64,000 bases of DNA from Pseudoalteromonas sp. XI10. GTDB lineage: Bacteria; Pseudomonadota; Gammaproteobacteria; Enterobacterales; Alteromonadaceae. Made by a program: the position numbers and the translations under genes. Of the stretch, positions 1 to 8,320 are shown piece after piece (the stretch's first letter is position 1; each line of letters starts with the position of its first letter). Below the pieces are notes generated by a model. That model was not told the origin of the DNA. It saw only the letters and a list, made by a program, of their open reading frames with translations, and ran no database searches. The stretch covers positions 186,001 through 250,000 of the forward strand of contig NZ_LOPY01000040.1 in assembly GCF_001469895.1 (NCBI RefSeq), in the 5' to 3' direction.

Positions 1-260
1 TCGCCGCACTTGCCTTCTTTCGCTGCTTTTTTGTCTGCGCCGCATTTACCTTCGCCACATTTGCCTTCTTTTTCGGCTTTTTTATCGCCGCCGCATTTAC
101 CTTCACCACATTTACCTTCTGCGGCATCTAGTTGATAGCCTGCTTGCATTTGCTGAAATTCAAATGGGTTTGCACTGGCATCAGTGGCGGCAAAACTTGA
201 CGCACCTACTACAACCGCACCTAATGTTAATGCAATTGAATTTTTCTTAACTGTGTTCAT
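1..260 (-). CDS. HvfA-like EGKCG-repeat RiPP metallophore precursor, 3' end cut by window edge
   Basis: Starts at ATG 258-260 and runs off the left edge with no stop, so at least 86 codons are visible. Translation gives an N-terminal signal-peptide-like segment (MNTVKKNSIALTLGAVVVGA, then SSFAATDASA), a short spacer, then a Lys/Gly/Cys-rich region with five EGKCG motifs, two of them as back-to-back EGKCGEGKCG pairs separated by GGDKKAEK and ADKKAAK. Known for this family: low-complexity EGKCG peptides (HvfA type) are substrates of DUF692 multinuclear iron oxidases (HvfB) with a DUF2063 partner (HvfC); modified cysteines bind copper. Those enzymes would lie downstream, outside the window. The role in copper handling is inferred. 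Cys occurs only in the repeats, which argues against a structural metallothionein, although that remains an alternative. Confidence 0.85.
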   Translation of the reverse strand, partial: MNTVKKNSIALTLGAVVVGASSFAATDASANPFEFQQMQAGYQLDAAEGKCGEGKCGGDKKAEKEGKCGEGKCGADKKAAKEGKCG

Positions 261-326
261 TCGATGACTCTCTTTTTTATAAAGGGTTATTAAACAAGAC
301 CCGAGAACTAAAAATTACTTTCAAAA

Positions 327-355
327 TTTATATAATTATTTTCTGAAAGTACCAA
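327..355 (-). promoter_or_regulatory. Predicted sigma70 promoter for the EGKCG peptide gene
   Basis: On the minus strand TTGGTA (350-355) is followed by a 17-bp spacer and TATAAA (327-332). This would start transcription near 320 and give a leader of about 60 nt. The promoter lies in the 173-bp gap shared with divergent dusC. Hexamers were read by eye; no experimental support. Confidence 0.5.
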
Positions 356-433
356 GAATGCAAATTACGATTTATAAAACAATCCAGAACAGCTAGAATA
401 CGCGTCCTAATTTTTGATGAGTTAACAGGTATC

Positions 434-1411
434 ATGCGACTAGTTTTAGCACCGATGGAAGGCGTTGTGGATTTTAAAATGCGACAACTCCTAACTGATT
501 TAGGTGGATTTGATTTATGCGTAACAGAGTTTGTTCGTGTCGTTGAAGACACACTGCCCGAACGCGTGTTTCATCGCTATTGTCCTGAGCTAAAAACAGG
601 TGGCTATACTCGTGCAGGTACGCCAGTGCGTATTCAGTTGCTAGGTCAAGTTGGCGATGCTTTGGCAGCAAATGCTGTTAAAGCAATACGCCTAGGCTCC
701 CATGGCATCGACTTAAATTTTGGTTGCCCTGCTAAAACAGTGAACAAAAGTAAAGGTGGTGCGGTACTGTTAAAAGACCCTGAGCACATGTACGAAATTA
801 TTAAAGCCGTACGTGATGCTGTTGATCCTTGCCATGAAGTTAGTGCTAAAATTAGGCTTGGTTTTGATGATGATAGTAATAGCCAAGAAATTGTTGATGC
901 TGTTGTGAGCGCGGGTGCTTCAAGTCTAGCTATTCATGCCAGAACTAAAAGAGATGGTTACAACCCACCGGCATACTGGGAAAAAATCCCCCCGTTGATC
1001 AAAGATAAAAATATTTCGGTCGTTGCTAATGGCGAAATTTGGCAAGTTGAGGATGCCATGCTTTGTCAAAAGCGCAGTCATTGCCAAGACCTAATGCTTG
1101 GTCGTGGTGCATTAGCGATGCCTGATTTAGCAAAACAAATAAAATCTCATGCAGAAAACGAGCATTACACTCCGATGTTATGGGAGCATGTGATATACCA
1201 CATTATTCATTCATCTATGCATCAAGACGAAAGCAAATGTGAAAAGTATTTTGCTTCTCGTACTAAGCAGTGGCTAGGCTATTTAAAACGCCAATACCCA
1301 CAAGCTAACGCACTTTTTGATGAGATCCGCCGCCTAAAAGCCAAAGATGAAGTTGCAGATGTACTAAGAAAGTACGCGAAAGCGCCGAGTATTGATACAA
1401 ATCATAATTAG
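434..1411 (+). CDS. dusC: tRNA-dihydrouridine(16) synthase DusC
   Basis: FMN-dependent enzyme that reduces uridine to dihydrouridine in the tRNA D-loop. The 325-residue length fits the DusC subgroup. The N-terminus MRLVLAPMEGVVD is the Dus FMN-binding strand, and the segment NFGCPAKTVNKSKGGAVLL holds the conserved catalytic cysteine (about residue 98) in the Dus GCP signature. SAKIRLG and IHARTK are further Dus barrel motifs, and ANGEIW and MLGRGALAMPDL are the phosphate-binding end of the TIM barrel. The start is supported by an AGG-containing sequence about 8 bp upstream. It is divergent from the EGKCG peptide gene and lies 51 bp upstream of the DksA-like gene. DusC rather than DusA/B is assigned from the NFGCPA variant and length; the position modified (U16) is taken from the family. 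Confidence 0.92.
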   Translation: MRLVLAPMEGVVDFKMRQLLTDLGGFDLCVTEFVRVVEDTLPERVFHRYCPELKTGGYTRAGTPVRIQLLGQVGDALAANAVKAIRLGSHGIDLNFGCPAKTVNKSKGGAVLLKDPEHMYEIIKAVRDAVDPCHEVSAKIRLGFDDDSNSQEIVDAVVSAGASSLAIHARTKRDGYNPPAYWEKIPPLIKDKNISVVANGEIWQVEDAMLCQKRSHCQDLMLGRGALAMPDLAKQIKSHAENEHYTPMLWEHVIYHIIHSSMHQDESKCEKYFASRTKQWLGYLKRQYPQANALFDEIRRLKAKDEVADVLRKYAKAPSIDTNHN

Positions 1412-1462
1412 CAAATAGATTTTGTTTGATAATACCAGTATTGCCCACTTGGAAGAAAAGCG

Positions 1463-1798
1463 ATGAACAATACTGAAATTCAAACAAAGTTATCTGCGGA
1501 ACTTGCGCAGGTTAGACAACGTTTACTTGATATGCTGGCTAATTCTGATCAAGCCTATCATCAGCAACTGCTATCGCAACTCAAGGATAATCCCCCTTCA
1601 GACTGGTTAGAGCTGACAGCAAATAATCTCGGTTCTGAGTATCAAATATTGATTGCTCGAATAGAAAAGTTAGAAGCAGCACTATGCCAAATCGATATTG
1701 GGCAGTATGGCTATTGCTGTGATTGTGAAGAAAAAATTGATGACGAACGTTTACTTGCAGATCCTGCAAGCCAACGCTGTCGACGTTGCGCTCCATAG
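1463..1798 (+). CDS. DksA/TraR family C4-type zinc-finger protein
   Basis: 111 residues. A helical N-terminal two-thirds (two long amphipathic helices, about 5-75) is followed by a C-terminal C4 zinc finger: YCCDCEEKI gives the first CxxC pair and RCRRCA the second, separated by 17 residues. This is the TraR/DksA layout, but the protein is shorter than DksA itself (about 150 residues), so it is a DksA paralogue or TraR-like protein that may act in the RNA polymerase secondary channel. The acidic tip residues needed for true DksA activity (DxxDxA) are not evident at the hairpin tip, so a ppGpp co-regulator role is uncertain. It may be co-transcribed with dusC. Its 3' end converges on the DUF3080 gene with a 14-bp gap. 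Confidence 0.8.
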   Translation: MNNTEIQTKLSAELAQVRQRLLDMLANSDQAYHQQLLSQLKDNPPSDWLELTANNLGSEYQILIARIEKLEAALCQIDIGQYGYCCDCEEKIDDERLLADPASQRCRRCAP

Positions 1799-1812
1799 AG
1801 CGCAGCGCTGTA

Positions 1813-2817
1813 CTAATTTATAAAAATAAAGCTCATCGCAGGATAAAGCACGATATCCTCAATTAACCAATCAGCTTGCTGCTGATCTACACCTAAACGC
1901 TTCATCAAGCTAACACGTGCTTGTTGTTCACTCCACGTGTGATAATGAATACCTAAGTCAGTTTCCATCATAACTTGCCAGAAGTATTGCTCGCCTTGTG
2001 TTAATTTACGCTTACTTTTGAACGGGTCGAGATAATCAAGCTGCCAATCAAGGCCTGTGTGCTGATGACTTTCTACAAAATAATTCATTACTAATGGTTT
2101 AGCGTGAGAGTCTGATACAGGTAAGACAAAATCTGCACTCTGCGATTGCTTTAACGAAGCCTGTATCTCACTTAACCAATTTAAAGGTGGCTTAGTTTCA
2201 CCACTAAAGTAATTAAGTTTACTTTGATACCAATCTTTACCGTTTGCCAAACCAACTAAACCAAGTTTTGTACGCGGTTTATACTGAGTTAAATATTGAT
2301 TAAGTTTGTTTAGTGCTGCTTGTACACTGTCATCGCTATTATCAAGGTGCGATTTGACCATATTATGTAAAAGCGTTAATTCGATTTTATTTAATTTCAG
2401 ATTGCTTTGCTCAGCTGCAATTAATTGTGTTTCAACTATCTCTAGCCAGTTAGCTAGTGCATTTACTGAGTAGTCATCTAATGAACGAGCTTGGCTAATA
2501 ACATCACGTTGTACAGGCCATACAAAGTAACGCTCAGGATAACGCTCAGCAATAATTAAATAATTTAATTGCGCCTGTTGTGACACATCTAACTTAATCG
2601 CTTTTAGTCCTTGATAAGCTTGATGACGCGCTTGCAAATAACTTTCTGAGAAAGGCCAGCTAGCAGCTTCACTTTGCTGTTCTTGAGTCGATAATAAATT
2701 ATTAATAGTTTGCAGCGCTTGCTGCCCTTCACGAAATGTTTTGAAACCTGATGTTTGCTCAGAGCAAGCTATCAGCATCACACTTGCGACAACTAATAAT
2801 ACGATCTGTCTTAGCAT
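1813..2817 (-). CDS. Lipoprotein, probable DUF3080 family
   Basis: 334 residues. The N-terminus MLRQIVLLVVASVMLIACSE is a lipoprotein signal with lipobox LIAC, so lipidation at Cys18 is expected. The rest is mostly helical and rich in Gln, Leu and Ser, with aromatic patches such as GLDWQLDYLDPF. Length, the single lipobox and a C-terminal WLIEDIVLYPAMSFIFIN segment match the uncharacterised DUF3080 family of marine gammaproteobacteria. No catalytic motif is visible, so no function is proposed. It is separated from the upstream TPR gene by a strong terminator (2831-2855), so it probably has its own promoter or depends on readthrough. Confidence 0.65.
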   Translation of the reverse strand: MLRQIVLLVVASVMLIACSEQTSGFKTFREGQQALQTINNLLSTQEQQSEAASWPFSESYLQARHQAYQGLKAIKLDVSQQAQLNYLIIAERYPERYFVWPVQRDVISQARSLDDYSVNALANWLEIVETQLIAAEQSNLKLNKIELTLLHNMVKSHLDNSDDSVQAALNKLNQYLTQYKPRTKLGLVGLANGKDWYQSKLNYFSGETKPPLNWLSEIQASLKQSQSADFVLPVSDSHAKPLVMNYFVESHQHTGLDWQLDYLDPFKSKRKLTQGEQYFWQVMMETDLGIHYHTWSEQQARVSLMKRLGVDQQQADWLIEDIVLYPAMSFIFIN

Positions 2818-2830
2818 TTTAAAATTCCAT

Positions 2831-2855
2831 AAAAAAAGCCCCAGAGGGGCTTTTT
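2831..2855. terminator. Intrinsic terminator after the TonB2 operon
   Basis: GCCCC-AGA-GGGGC stem (2838-2850) flanked by A7 and T5, so it works in either direction. It lies 19 bp past the stop of the TPR gene. Confidence 0.85.
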
Positions 2856-2873
2856 AATTTAAAACAACATCAA

Positions 2874-4133
2874 TTAGATTTTTACACCGTTACGAGCGGC
2901 TTTATCTTTGATGAAGGTTGACCAGCTCTTCGCGAAACGACGCGTGCGCGGATCATCCATTGCTTTAGTGATAGCGTTGTAAGCTTGCTTGTACTTCTCT
3001 TGGTAGTAGTAAGCTTCAGCTAAATCAGAGTAGATAGTTCCTTTTTTGTCAGAACCTAACTCTAATGCCTTGTTCAAACGAACAACGGCTGCACTATAGT
3101 TTTGCGATTGTAAAAGTAATGAACCCGCTTTGCGATAAAGCTCTGCATCGTCATCAAATTTAGCCGCTTCTTCATAGTATTTAGCTGCTTTTTCAATATC
3201 TTTAGAACGGTGGTAGTTAGATGCCACTGCACTGATATTTTGCTTGTTACGCTTAACTTTTTCTTCGTTGATTGCCTTTTCAAGCACGACTGCTGCTTTG
3301 TAAGGAATATCATTTAACGAATAGAAGTTAGAAAGTACTTTGTATTCAACTTCGTTTTCAAAAAAGCCATTTTTGTAGGCAACTTCCATGGTCGCTAGAC
3401 CTTTTTTGAAGTCTTCGGTTTGTAGGTAATATTTACCTAAACCAACCCAGGCTTTTTTGTCTTCAGGCCAAACACGAACAATTTCTTCAGCTACTTCTAC
3501 CATGTTTTGATACTGTTTAAGTTCAAAATAAGCAGCTAACTTTAATTGGTAAGAAGCTTTAGCAGGTTCTTTTGCCAATTCGATTGCTTTGTCTGCAGCA
3601 GGAAGTACGTCTTTGTAAAGTTTTAACTCGTAGTTTGCTTGCGCAATACGTGTATAAACTTTGTCGTCTTCCTCACCTGTGAAGTCCATCCAAGCTGCAT
3701 AAGCTTCTTTTGCTTTTGCATATTGCTCAGTACCCGCGTACATATCACCTAGAAGTTTTAGGCCTTGCTCTTGGTCAGCAAAGTTTAAAACGTCAGGCTT
3801 AACTGCCGCTGAGATGTGCTTAATTGCCAATTGGTACTGCTCTTTTTGAGCGTACATTTGACCTAAGTAACGATCGACTGTGGCCTTATCGAATTCATCC
3901 GAAGGATCAATTTCTTTAAGTAGTGCAATCGCTTCATCAAGCTTATCTTCATTGTACAAGTCAAACGCTTTAATAACTTTCTTACCAACGCGCTCGCCCA
4001 TTACTTTAGTTTTTGCTTTTTTACGCGCTTCAATTTTCGCGTAATCTGGCGCCGCTAAAGCAGGTGCAGTAAAAGCTACACCTGATAGAGACATAAGAAG
4101 CGCAAGTGCAGTTACTTTAGATAAATTTCTCAT
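2874..4133 (-). CDS. Periplasmic TPR protein of the TonB2 operon
   Basis: 419 residues. A signal peptide ending LAAPDYA (about residue 29) is followed by a chain of tetratricopeptide repeats from about residue 45 to 400; recurrent units include YLGQMYAQKEQYQLAIKHI, LLGDMYAGTEQYAKAKEAY and DLAEAYYYQEKYKQAYNAI. It is the last gene of the operon, 11 bp after tonB, and is followed by an intrinsic terminator. In TonB2 clusters of Vibrio, Shewanella and relatives a TPR protein at this position is common. A scaffold role for the periplasmic part of the TonB2 complex is inferred from the location and repeats. No enzymatic motif is present. Confidence 0.85.
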   Translation of the reverse strand: MRNLSKVTALALLMSLSGVAFTAPALAAPDYAKIEARKKAKTKVMGERVGKKVIKAFDLYNEDKLDEAIALLKEIDPSDEFDKATVDRYLGQMYAQKEQYQLAIKHISAAVKPDVLNFADQEQGLKLLGDMYAGTEQYAKAKEAYAAWMDFTGEEDDKVYTRIAQANYELKLYKDVLPAADKAIELAKEPAKASYQLKLAAYFELKQYQNMVEVAEEIVRVWPEDKKAWVGLGKYYLQTEDFKKGLATMEVAYKNGFFENEVEYKVLSNFYSLNDIPYKAAVVLEKAINEEKVKRNKQNISAVASNYHRSKDIEKAAKYYEEAAKFDDDAELYRKAGSLLLQSQNYSAAVVRLNKALELGSDKKGTIYSDLAEAYYYQEKYKQAYNAITKAMDDPRTRRFAKSWSTFIKDKAARNGVKI

Positions 4134-4144
4134 TACTCGCCTCC

Positions 4145-4762
4145 TTAGTTACCTTGGTTAAGTTTAAAGTCTAGTTGTACTTGAAGACCAAATTGCTTTT
4201 GTGGTTTACCATCAATTACTTTTGGACGGTACTTCCACTTACGTAGCGCACGTTTAGCTTCGCGGTCGAAGATACGTTTAGGATCTGCGTCGATCACTTG
4301 AACATCTTCTACACCACCTACTTCATTGATAGTAAATGAAAGTTGTACCCAACCCTCTTTACCATCACGCGCTGCTTGCGTAGGGTATTTTGGTTCAATA
4401 CGAACGATAGGTGTCGCGTCACCATCACGTCCAAATGCACCTGGACCACTTAGGCCACCGGCTGTGCTACCCACATCGATGCTTGGCATATTAAATGACA
4501 AGCTACCAGTGTTTGGGTTGCTGTTCTCCGGCTGAGGCGGCTGCGGTTTAGGCGGCTGCTTTGGCGGTGGCGGAGGCGGAGGCGGAACACGCTTCCTCTC
4601 CTGCACCTTAGATTCAGGCGGATTCGTCATAATTTCGACTACAATCTGTTCTTTTTGTTCAGTCGCACGGTCAGCTCCACCGGAGATGAGGTACGCCATG
4701 AAGTAGAACAAGCCGAAAGTAACTGCCCCACCTGCAATCAGTGAAAACAGAAAACGAATCAT
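4145..4762 (-). CDS. tonB: TonB2-type energy transducer TonB
   Basis: 205 residues. A single N-terminal membrane anchor (about 8-28) is followed by a proline-rich periplasmic rigid arm (about 60-85: PPPPPPPPKQPPKPQPPQP) and a C-terminal TonB domain (about 115-200) with PIVRIEPKYPTQAARDGKEG and WKYRPKVIDGKPQ, which are the YP box and terminal strand of the family. It couples the proton motive force from ExbB/ExbD to outer-membrane receptors. The short arm is typical of TonB2 proteins. Start and stop overlap with exbD by 1 bp. No TonB-dependent receptor is encoded in the window, so the substrate cannot be named. Confidence 0.93.
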   Translation of the reverse strand: MIRFLFSLIAGGAVTFGLFYFMAYLISGGADRATEQKEQIVVEIMTNPPESKVQERKRVPPPPPPPPKQPPKPQPPQPENSNPNTGSLSFNMPSIDVGSTAGGLSGPGAFGRDGDATPIVRIEPKYPTQAARDGKEGWVQLSFTINEVGGVEDVQVIDADPKRIFDREAKRALRKWKYRPKVIDGKPQKQFGLQVQLDFKLNQGN

Positions 4763-5166
4763 TACTGATCTCCAGCTATTGAAATTCTTAGGTTATCACC
4801 CGTTGCTTTAATCTGGTCCATAACTTTAACCACTACGCCGTGTTTTGCTTCTTTATCAGCTTGCAAAATTACAACTTCAGTAGGTTGTTCTGCTAATAAA
4901 CTTTCGATTTTTGCTGAAACACGTTCAACATCAACTTGTTGTTTATCAATCCAGATTGCACCATCAGCACGGATAGCAACAAAAATATTTGCATTTTTTT
5001 GCTTCGTAGCTTGGGCCGCTTTAGGTTTATTGACTTCGATACCAGCCTCTTTAACGAACGATGTAGTTACGATAAAGAAAATAAGCATGATAAATACGAT
5101 GTCAAGCATTGGCGTCATGTCAACCGCTGCTTCTTCTTCTTCACGAAAACGTTGTTTACGTGCCAT
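4762..5166 (-). CDS. exbD: ExbD-type biopolymer transport protein
   Basis: 134 residues. A short cytoplasmic N-terminus rich in charged residues is followed by DMTPMLDIVFIMLIFFIVTT, the single membrane helix with the conserved aspartate of the ExbD/TolR proton path (about residue 22), and a periplasmic domain ending in VMDQIKATGDNLRISIAGDQ. It forms the proton channel with ExbB (5181-5705) and energises TonB. It sits between exbB (14-bp gap) and tonB (1-bp overlap), which indicates translational coupling. Confidence 0.94.
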   Translation of the reverse strand: MARKQRFREEEEAAVDMTPMLDIVFIMLIFFIVTTSFVKEAGIEVNKPKAAQATKQKNANIFVAIRADGAIWIDKQQVDVERVSAKIESLLAEQPTEVVILQADKEAKHGVVVKVMDQIKATGDNLRISIAGDQ

Positions 5167-5180
5167 ATTTAATTCTCTCT

Positions 5181-5705
5181 CTAGTGATGAGGCATGCTAT
5201 CTACAAGTTTAGCTTTCGCCATTCTCGCTCTCGCTTCTAAACGTGAGCTAAAGAATACTCCAGATAGTGCCGCAACCATTCCAGCCATTGTTGGGATTGT
5301 TGCCATTGAAATACCTGATGCCATTAAACGTGCGTTACCAGTACCTTGAGTAGCCATGGTTTCGAAAACCGCGATCATACCCGTTACAGTACCTAATAAG
5401 CCGATTAAAGGACAAACAGCTACTAATGTCTTAATCAACAACATACGCTGATCTAATTTTTCAGACGCTTCAGAAATCCATGCTTCACGGATTCTGTGTG
5501 CGTACCAAGACGTAGTGTCTTGGCGGGCATCCCACTTAGCTACGATGTTCTTCGTCATACGAGGAAACTCAGCTAGTAGGAACCAATAGCGCTCAATCAT
5601 TAAAACCCACATAAGAAAGAGTGCTATCGCGACCACGTATAATACCTGGCCGCCTGTGCCAACAAAATCCCTGATAGATTCCCAGATCTCCATCAGGACT
5701 AGCAT
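5181..5705 (-). CDS. exbB: ExbB-type proton channel subunit (second MotA/TolQ/ExbB protein of the operon)
   Basis: 174 residues. Three membrane helices at about 15-35, 95-115 and 130-155 with the signature CPLIGLLGTVTGMIAVFETMA and SGISMATIPTMAGMVAAL. Length and order match ExbB2 of TonB2 systems. It overlaps the end of ttpC by 1 bp. Together with TtpC it gives this operon two MotA/TolQ/ExbB-family proteins, a hallmark of TonB2 and not of the classic TonB1 system. The proposed start MLVLMEIW could be shortened to MEIW; the sequence does not decide. Confidence 0.93.
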   Translation of the reverse strand: MLVLMEIWESIRDFVGTGGQVLYVVAIALFLMWVLMIERYWFLLAEFPRMTKNIVAKWDARQDTTSWYAHRIREAWISEASEKLDQRMLLIKTLVAVCPLIGLLGTVTGMIAVFETMATQGTGNARLMASGISMATIPTMAGMVAALSGVFFSSRLEARARMAKAKLVDSMPHH

Positions 5706-7069
5706 TAGGCTTTCTCCTTCTCCGCGTGAGCAGCAATGATACCTGCGCTTTGCTCATCAAGGACATGTAAAACCGACTTACTACGACCCGCAACAATTGA
5801 GTGAAGTAGAATAAGTGGTAGAGCTGCAATTAGACCTAACGCTGTAGTAACAAGTGCTAGAGAGATATTACCAGCCATGATCTTCGGATCACCTGTACCG
5901 AACAATGTGATTGTTTGGAACGTTAGGATCATACCGATTACCGTACCTAGTAGACCTAGTAATGGAGCGATTGCTGCCAAGATCTTGATGATGTTGATAC
6001 CAGCTTCGATGCGAGGCGTTTCACGTAGAATTGCTTCGTCAAGTTTAAGCTCAAGGTTTTCAACGTCTTGATTCTTGTTGTCAGCGTAAACCTTAAGAAT
6101 ACGACCCAGTGGGTTGTTTGTATTCGGAGTAGAAAGGTTCTTAAGCTGGCTCTTAATCTTAGTGCTAGTAAGCGCAAGATCAATAAAGCGAACGATGAAG
6201 ATTAGTAAACCAACAGCTAGTAATAGCGTGATGATGTAACCTACTTCAGCACCTTGCTCATAGTATTCCATTAGTGATTTTTTCTGCGTGTTGATACGTA
6301 AAATCGCGCCACGAGTAGGGTCGATAAATACGCCTGTGTAGTTATCTGCAGAAGTGTTTTGTAAATCACTGATACCAGAAAGGATGTAGCTATCAGGTTG
6401 TTTACCTAGTGGTTGAATCGCTTTAGTTTCTGGAGAGTAGATTAAATAACCGTCGTCAGTTACTAAGTTGAAGTTACCGATACGAGTTACTTTCTTCACA
6501 GAAGATGAACCGTCAAGACCTGCAACTTCAGTTTCGAAAGTTGAAACTTTAGCTGACTCTGTCATTTCAGTTTGAAGTGCAATCCAAAGTTCTTCTAATT
6601 CACGAACAGTTGGAAGCTCTTTTGCGGCAGCTAGTGAGCGAAGTACTTCAGCACGTCCAGGCTTTTCAGCAGATACTAATGATGCTTCGATTGTACCGAT
6701 TGCATCAGCTGCAGAACGACGAACAACACCGAACATTTCGCCTAATGTACCTTGTGCATTAAGAAGCTCTTGCTCTTTTTCTGCTAGAGTATTTTCGTTT
6801 TGCGCATACTCTTTAGATAAACGGTCACCACGTGCTTTTTCAGCAGCTAGGTCACTTTTTGCTTTGTTAAGTAACGCTTGCTTGTCAGCACGAGCTGAAA
6901 GGAACTCTTGTTCACGTTGCTTGTTTAATTTACCTTCAGAGATACGTTCTTGCTTAACTTGCTCAAGAATTTTGTCTAAAGCACCAGTATTTGCATGTGC
7001 ATTAAGCGCGGTACCTGCAGAAACAGATAGTACTGCTGCAACAGCAAAACCTTTAAATAGTTTCTTCAT
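5705..7069 (-). CDS. ttpC: TtpC-type large MotA/TolQ/ExbB protein
   Basis: 454 residues. A signal peptide (about 1-26, cleavage near NAHA) is followed by a charged heptad-rich periplasmic coiled coil (about 35-130), a middle globular region (about 140-265), a membrane helix (about 275-298) and a C-terminal ExbB-like unit with LAAIAPLLGLLGTVIGMIL and GNISLALVTTALGLIAALPL. TtpC is the extra essential component of Vibrio TonB2 systems; its long periplasmic part is thought to bridge the inner-membrane complex towards the outer membrane. It is 6 bp downstream of the DUF3450 gene and overlaps exbB by 1 bp. Symbol assigned by domain order and operon context. Confidence 0.9.
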   Translation of the reverse strand: MKKLFKGFAVAAVLSVSAGTALNAHANTGALDKILEQVKQERISEGKLNKQREQEFLSARADKQALLNKAKSDLAAEKARGDRLSKEYAQNENTLAEKEQELLNAQGTLGEMFGVVRRSAADAIGTIEASLVSAEKPGRAEVLRSLAAAKELPTVRELEELWIALQTEMTESAKVSTFETEVAGLDGSSSVKKVTRIGNFNLVTDDGYLIYSPETKAIQPLGKQPDSYILSGISDLQNTSADNYTGVFIDPTRGAILRINTQKKSLMEYYEQGAEVGYIITLLLAVGLLIFIVRFIDLALTSTKIKSQLKNLSTPNTNNPLGRILKVYADNKNQDVENLELKLDEAILRETPRIEAGINIIKILAAIAPLLGLLGTVIGMILTFQTITLFGTGDPKIMAGNISLALVTTALGLIAALPLILLHSIVAGRSKSVLHVLDEQSAGIIAAHAEKEKA

Positions 7070-7075
7070 TATTGA

Positions 7076-7846
7076 TTACTCCGCGCCAAAAATTGGTAGT
7101 TTAACAAGTTCTAATGTCGCTTGTTTACGTGCCATACGAATAACTTCTTTAACAGGTTTTAGGTATTCTTCACCTAATTCTTTCCACTGTTTAGTGTTGT
7201 TATCCCAAACCCACGCGTGCTTAAGGTCAAATGACTGAGCTACGTAAGTGATACGACCTAAACGACCGAAGTCAACGTTGATGCTCTTGCCATCAATTTC
7301 AAGAGTACCTTGAGAAGCTGTTACAGCTGAGCTGTATGCTGCTTCTACAGTATATGCTTCTAGAACTTGGCGGAATTTTTCAGATGTAGTAACTGAAGCT
7401 GACGCCATGATGTCACGAAGTCTTTCAACACGTCCAAGACGAGTCTCTAGATTGAACGGAACGTCCGCTTTGATGAATTGCTCAAGCGTATCGATCATGC
7501 GATACATCAAAGGCACAACGTTTTGTTTCGTGTTATCGATAGTTGCGATTTGACGGTCAAACGATTCGATTGAAGCATTTTGGTCAGCGACCAAACGTGC
7601 TACGTGATCGTTATAAACCTTCATTAGCTCAGTTTCGTCAACAATGCTACGGTACTCAGCGATTAGCTCTTGAGTTTGACCATATACATTGTCAATTTTA
7701 GTTTGAGACTTAACAGCAGCCTTTTGAATTTGTTGACCTGCATTTTGCACATCTTTCAAAGGATCTGCAATCACATTGCTGCTTGCAAATGCAAAAGCGC
7801 CAACCAACGCTGATGCTACAAGACTCTTTCTGATTTTAACAGACAT
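7076..7846 (-). CDS. DUF3450 periplasmic protein, first gene of the TonB2 operon
   Basis: 256 residues from ATG 7846; a TTG three codons upstream (7855) also opens the frame but is less likely. An N-terminal signal peptide (MSVKIRKSLVASALVGAFAF, cleavage near NVIA) precedes a long coiled coil (about 30-110) with repeated IQKAAVKSQTKIDN and DRQIATIDNTKQ heptads, then a globular end. DUF3450 proteins head TtpC-ExbB-ExbD-TonB-TPR operons in Vibrionales and Alteromonadales; the exact biochemical role is not known. The long 5' intergenic region (7847-8320) probably holds the operon promoter. The start lacks a strong Shine-Dalgarno. Confidence 0.87.
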   Translation of the reverse strand: MSVKIRKSLVASALVGAFAFASSNVIADPLKDVQNAGQQIQKAAVKSQTKIDNVYGQTQELIAEYRSIVDETELMKVYNDHVARLVADQNASIESFDRQIATIDNTKQNVVPLMYRMIDTLEQFIKADVPFNLETRLGRVERLRDIMASASVTTSEKFRQVLEAYTVEAAYSSAVTASQGTLEIDGKSINVDFGRLGRITYVAQSFDLKHAWVWDNNTKQWKELGEEYLKPVKEVIRMARKQATLELVKLPIFGAE

Positions 7847-8320
7847 AGTTCCCAACCAATTAAGTAATGTTACTTTTATAATTTAATTACCCCCCGAAGA
7901 GGACAACCCTGATATCTTTTAATAGATATCAACTTTCCAATAATGCTAAATGCATCAGAGTCTGTCAACTTGATGTTCGGCTTTCATCGGAAAAATTTGG
8001 TGACTCGTCGTTGCTATGAAAACAGCCAAAACAACAAATTAACAAAAATATAACAGAGATATTCAAGATACACTTCTATAGCCCTTTACTGGCGAACATT
8101 GCATTCATGTAAGGTTCAACCTTAAACATAAATGTAACATTTTATGAAATCTGAAAACGCTGAAGAAAAATGAAAAAAAAATTCAGTTTGTTCATCTAAT
8201 AAATCTGTTTAGAAGAATTTTTATTCATCCACAAGCCATTCCTGCTCAATAAGCAGTCAAATCAGACACTAAACACAAGAATGAGGGAGTGGAGATCTCT
8301 CACCGCTATGGGTGAGAGAA
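7847..8320. promoter_or_regulatory. 474-bp AT-rich intergenic region before the TonB2 operon with two palindromes
   Basis: No coding sequence is supported. It contains the inverted repeat TGATATCT-N6-AGATATCA (7910-7931, about 65 bp upstream of the DUF3450 ATG) and the perfect palindrome TAAGGTT-C-AACCTTA (8110-8124). Neither is a good Fur box. They may be operators or leader structures for the TonB2 operon. At its other end is the stem-loop listed separately (8297-8318). Confidence 0.45.
8297..8318. other. Stem-loop after the response-regulator gene
   Basis: CTCTCACC (8297-8304) pairs with GGTGAGAG (8311-8318) across a 6-nt loop, starting 3 bp past the stop of the response regulator. No T-run follows on either strand, so it is not a clear intrinsic terminator. 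Confidence 0.5.

Noticed and set aside
1..135. Tandem DNA repeats at the left edge considered as a satellite or CRISPR
   Set aside because: The repetition follows codons and encodes EGKCG motifs after a signal peptide, so it is a coding repeat.
7910..7931. Fur box before the TonB2 operon
   Set aside because: The palindrome TGATATCT-N6-AGATATCA does not match the GATAAT-type Fur consensus well enough.
8297..8318. Stem-loop after the response regulator as an intrinsic terminator
   Set aside because: No T-run on either strand; kept only as a stem-loop.
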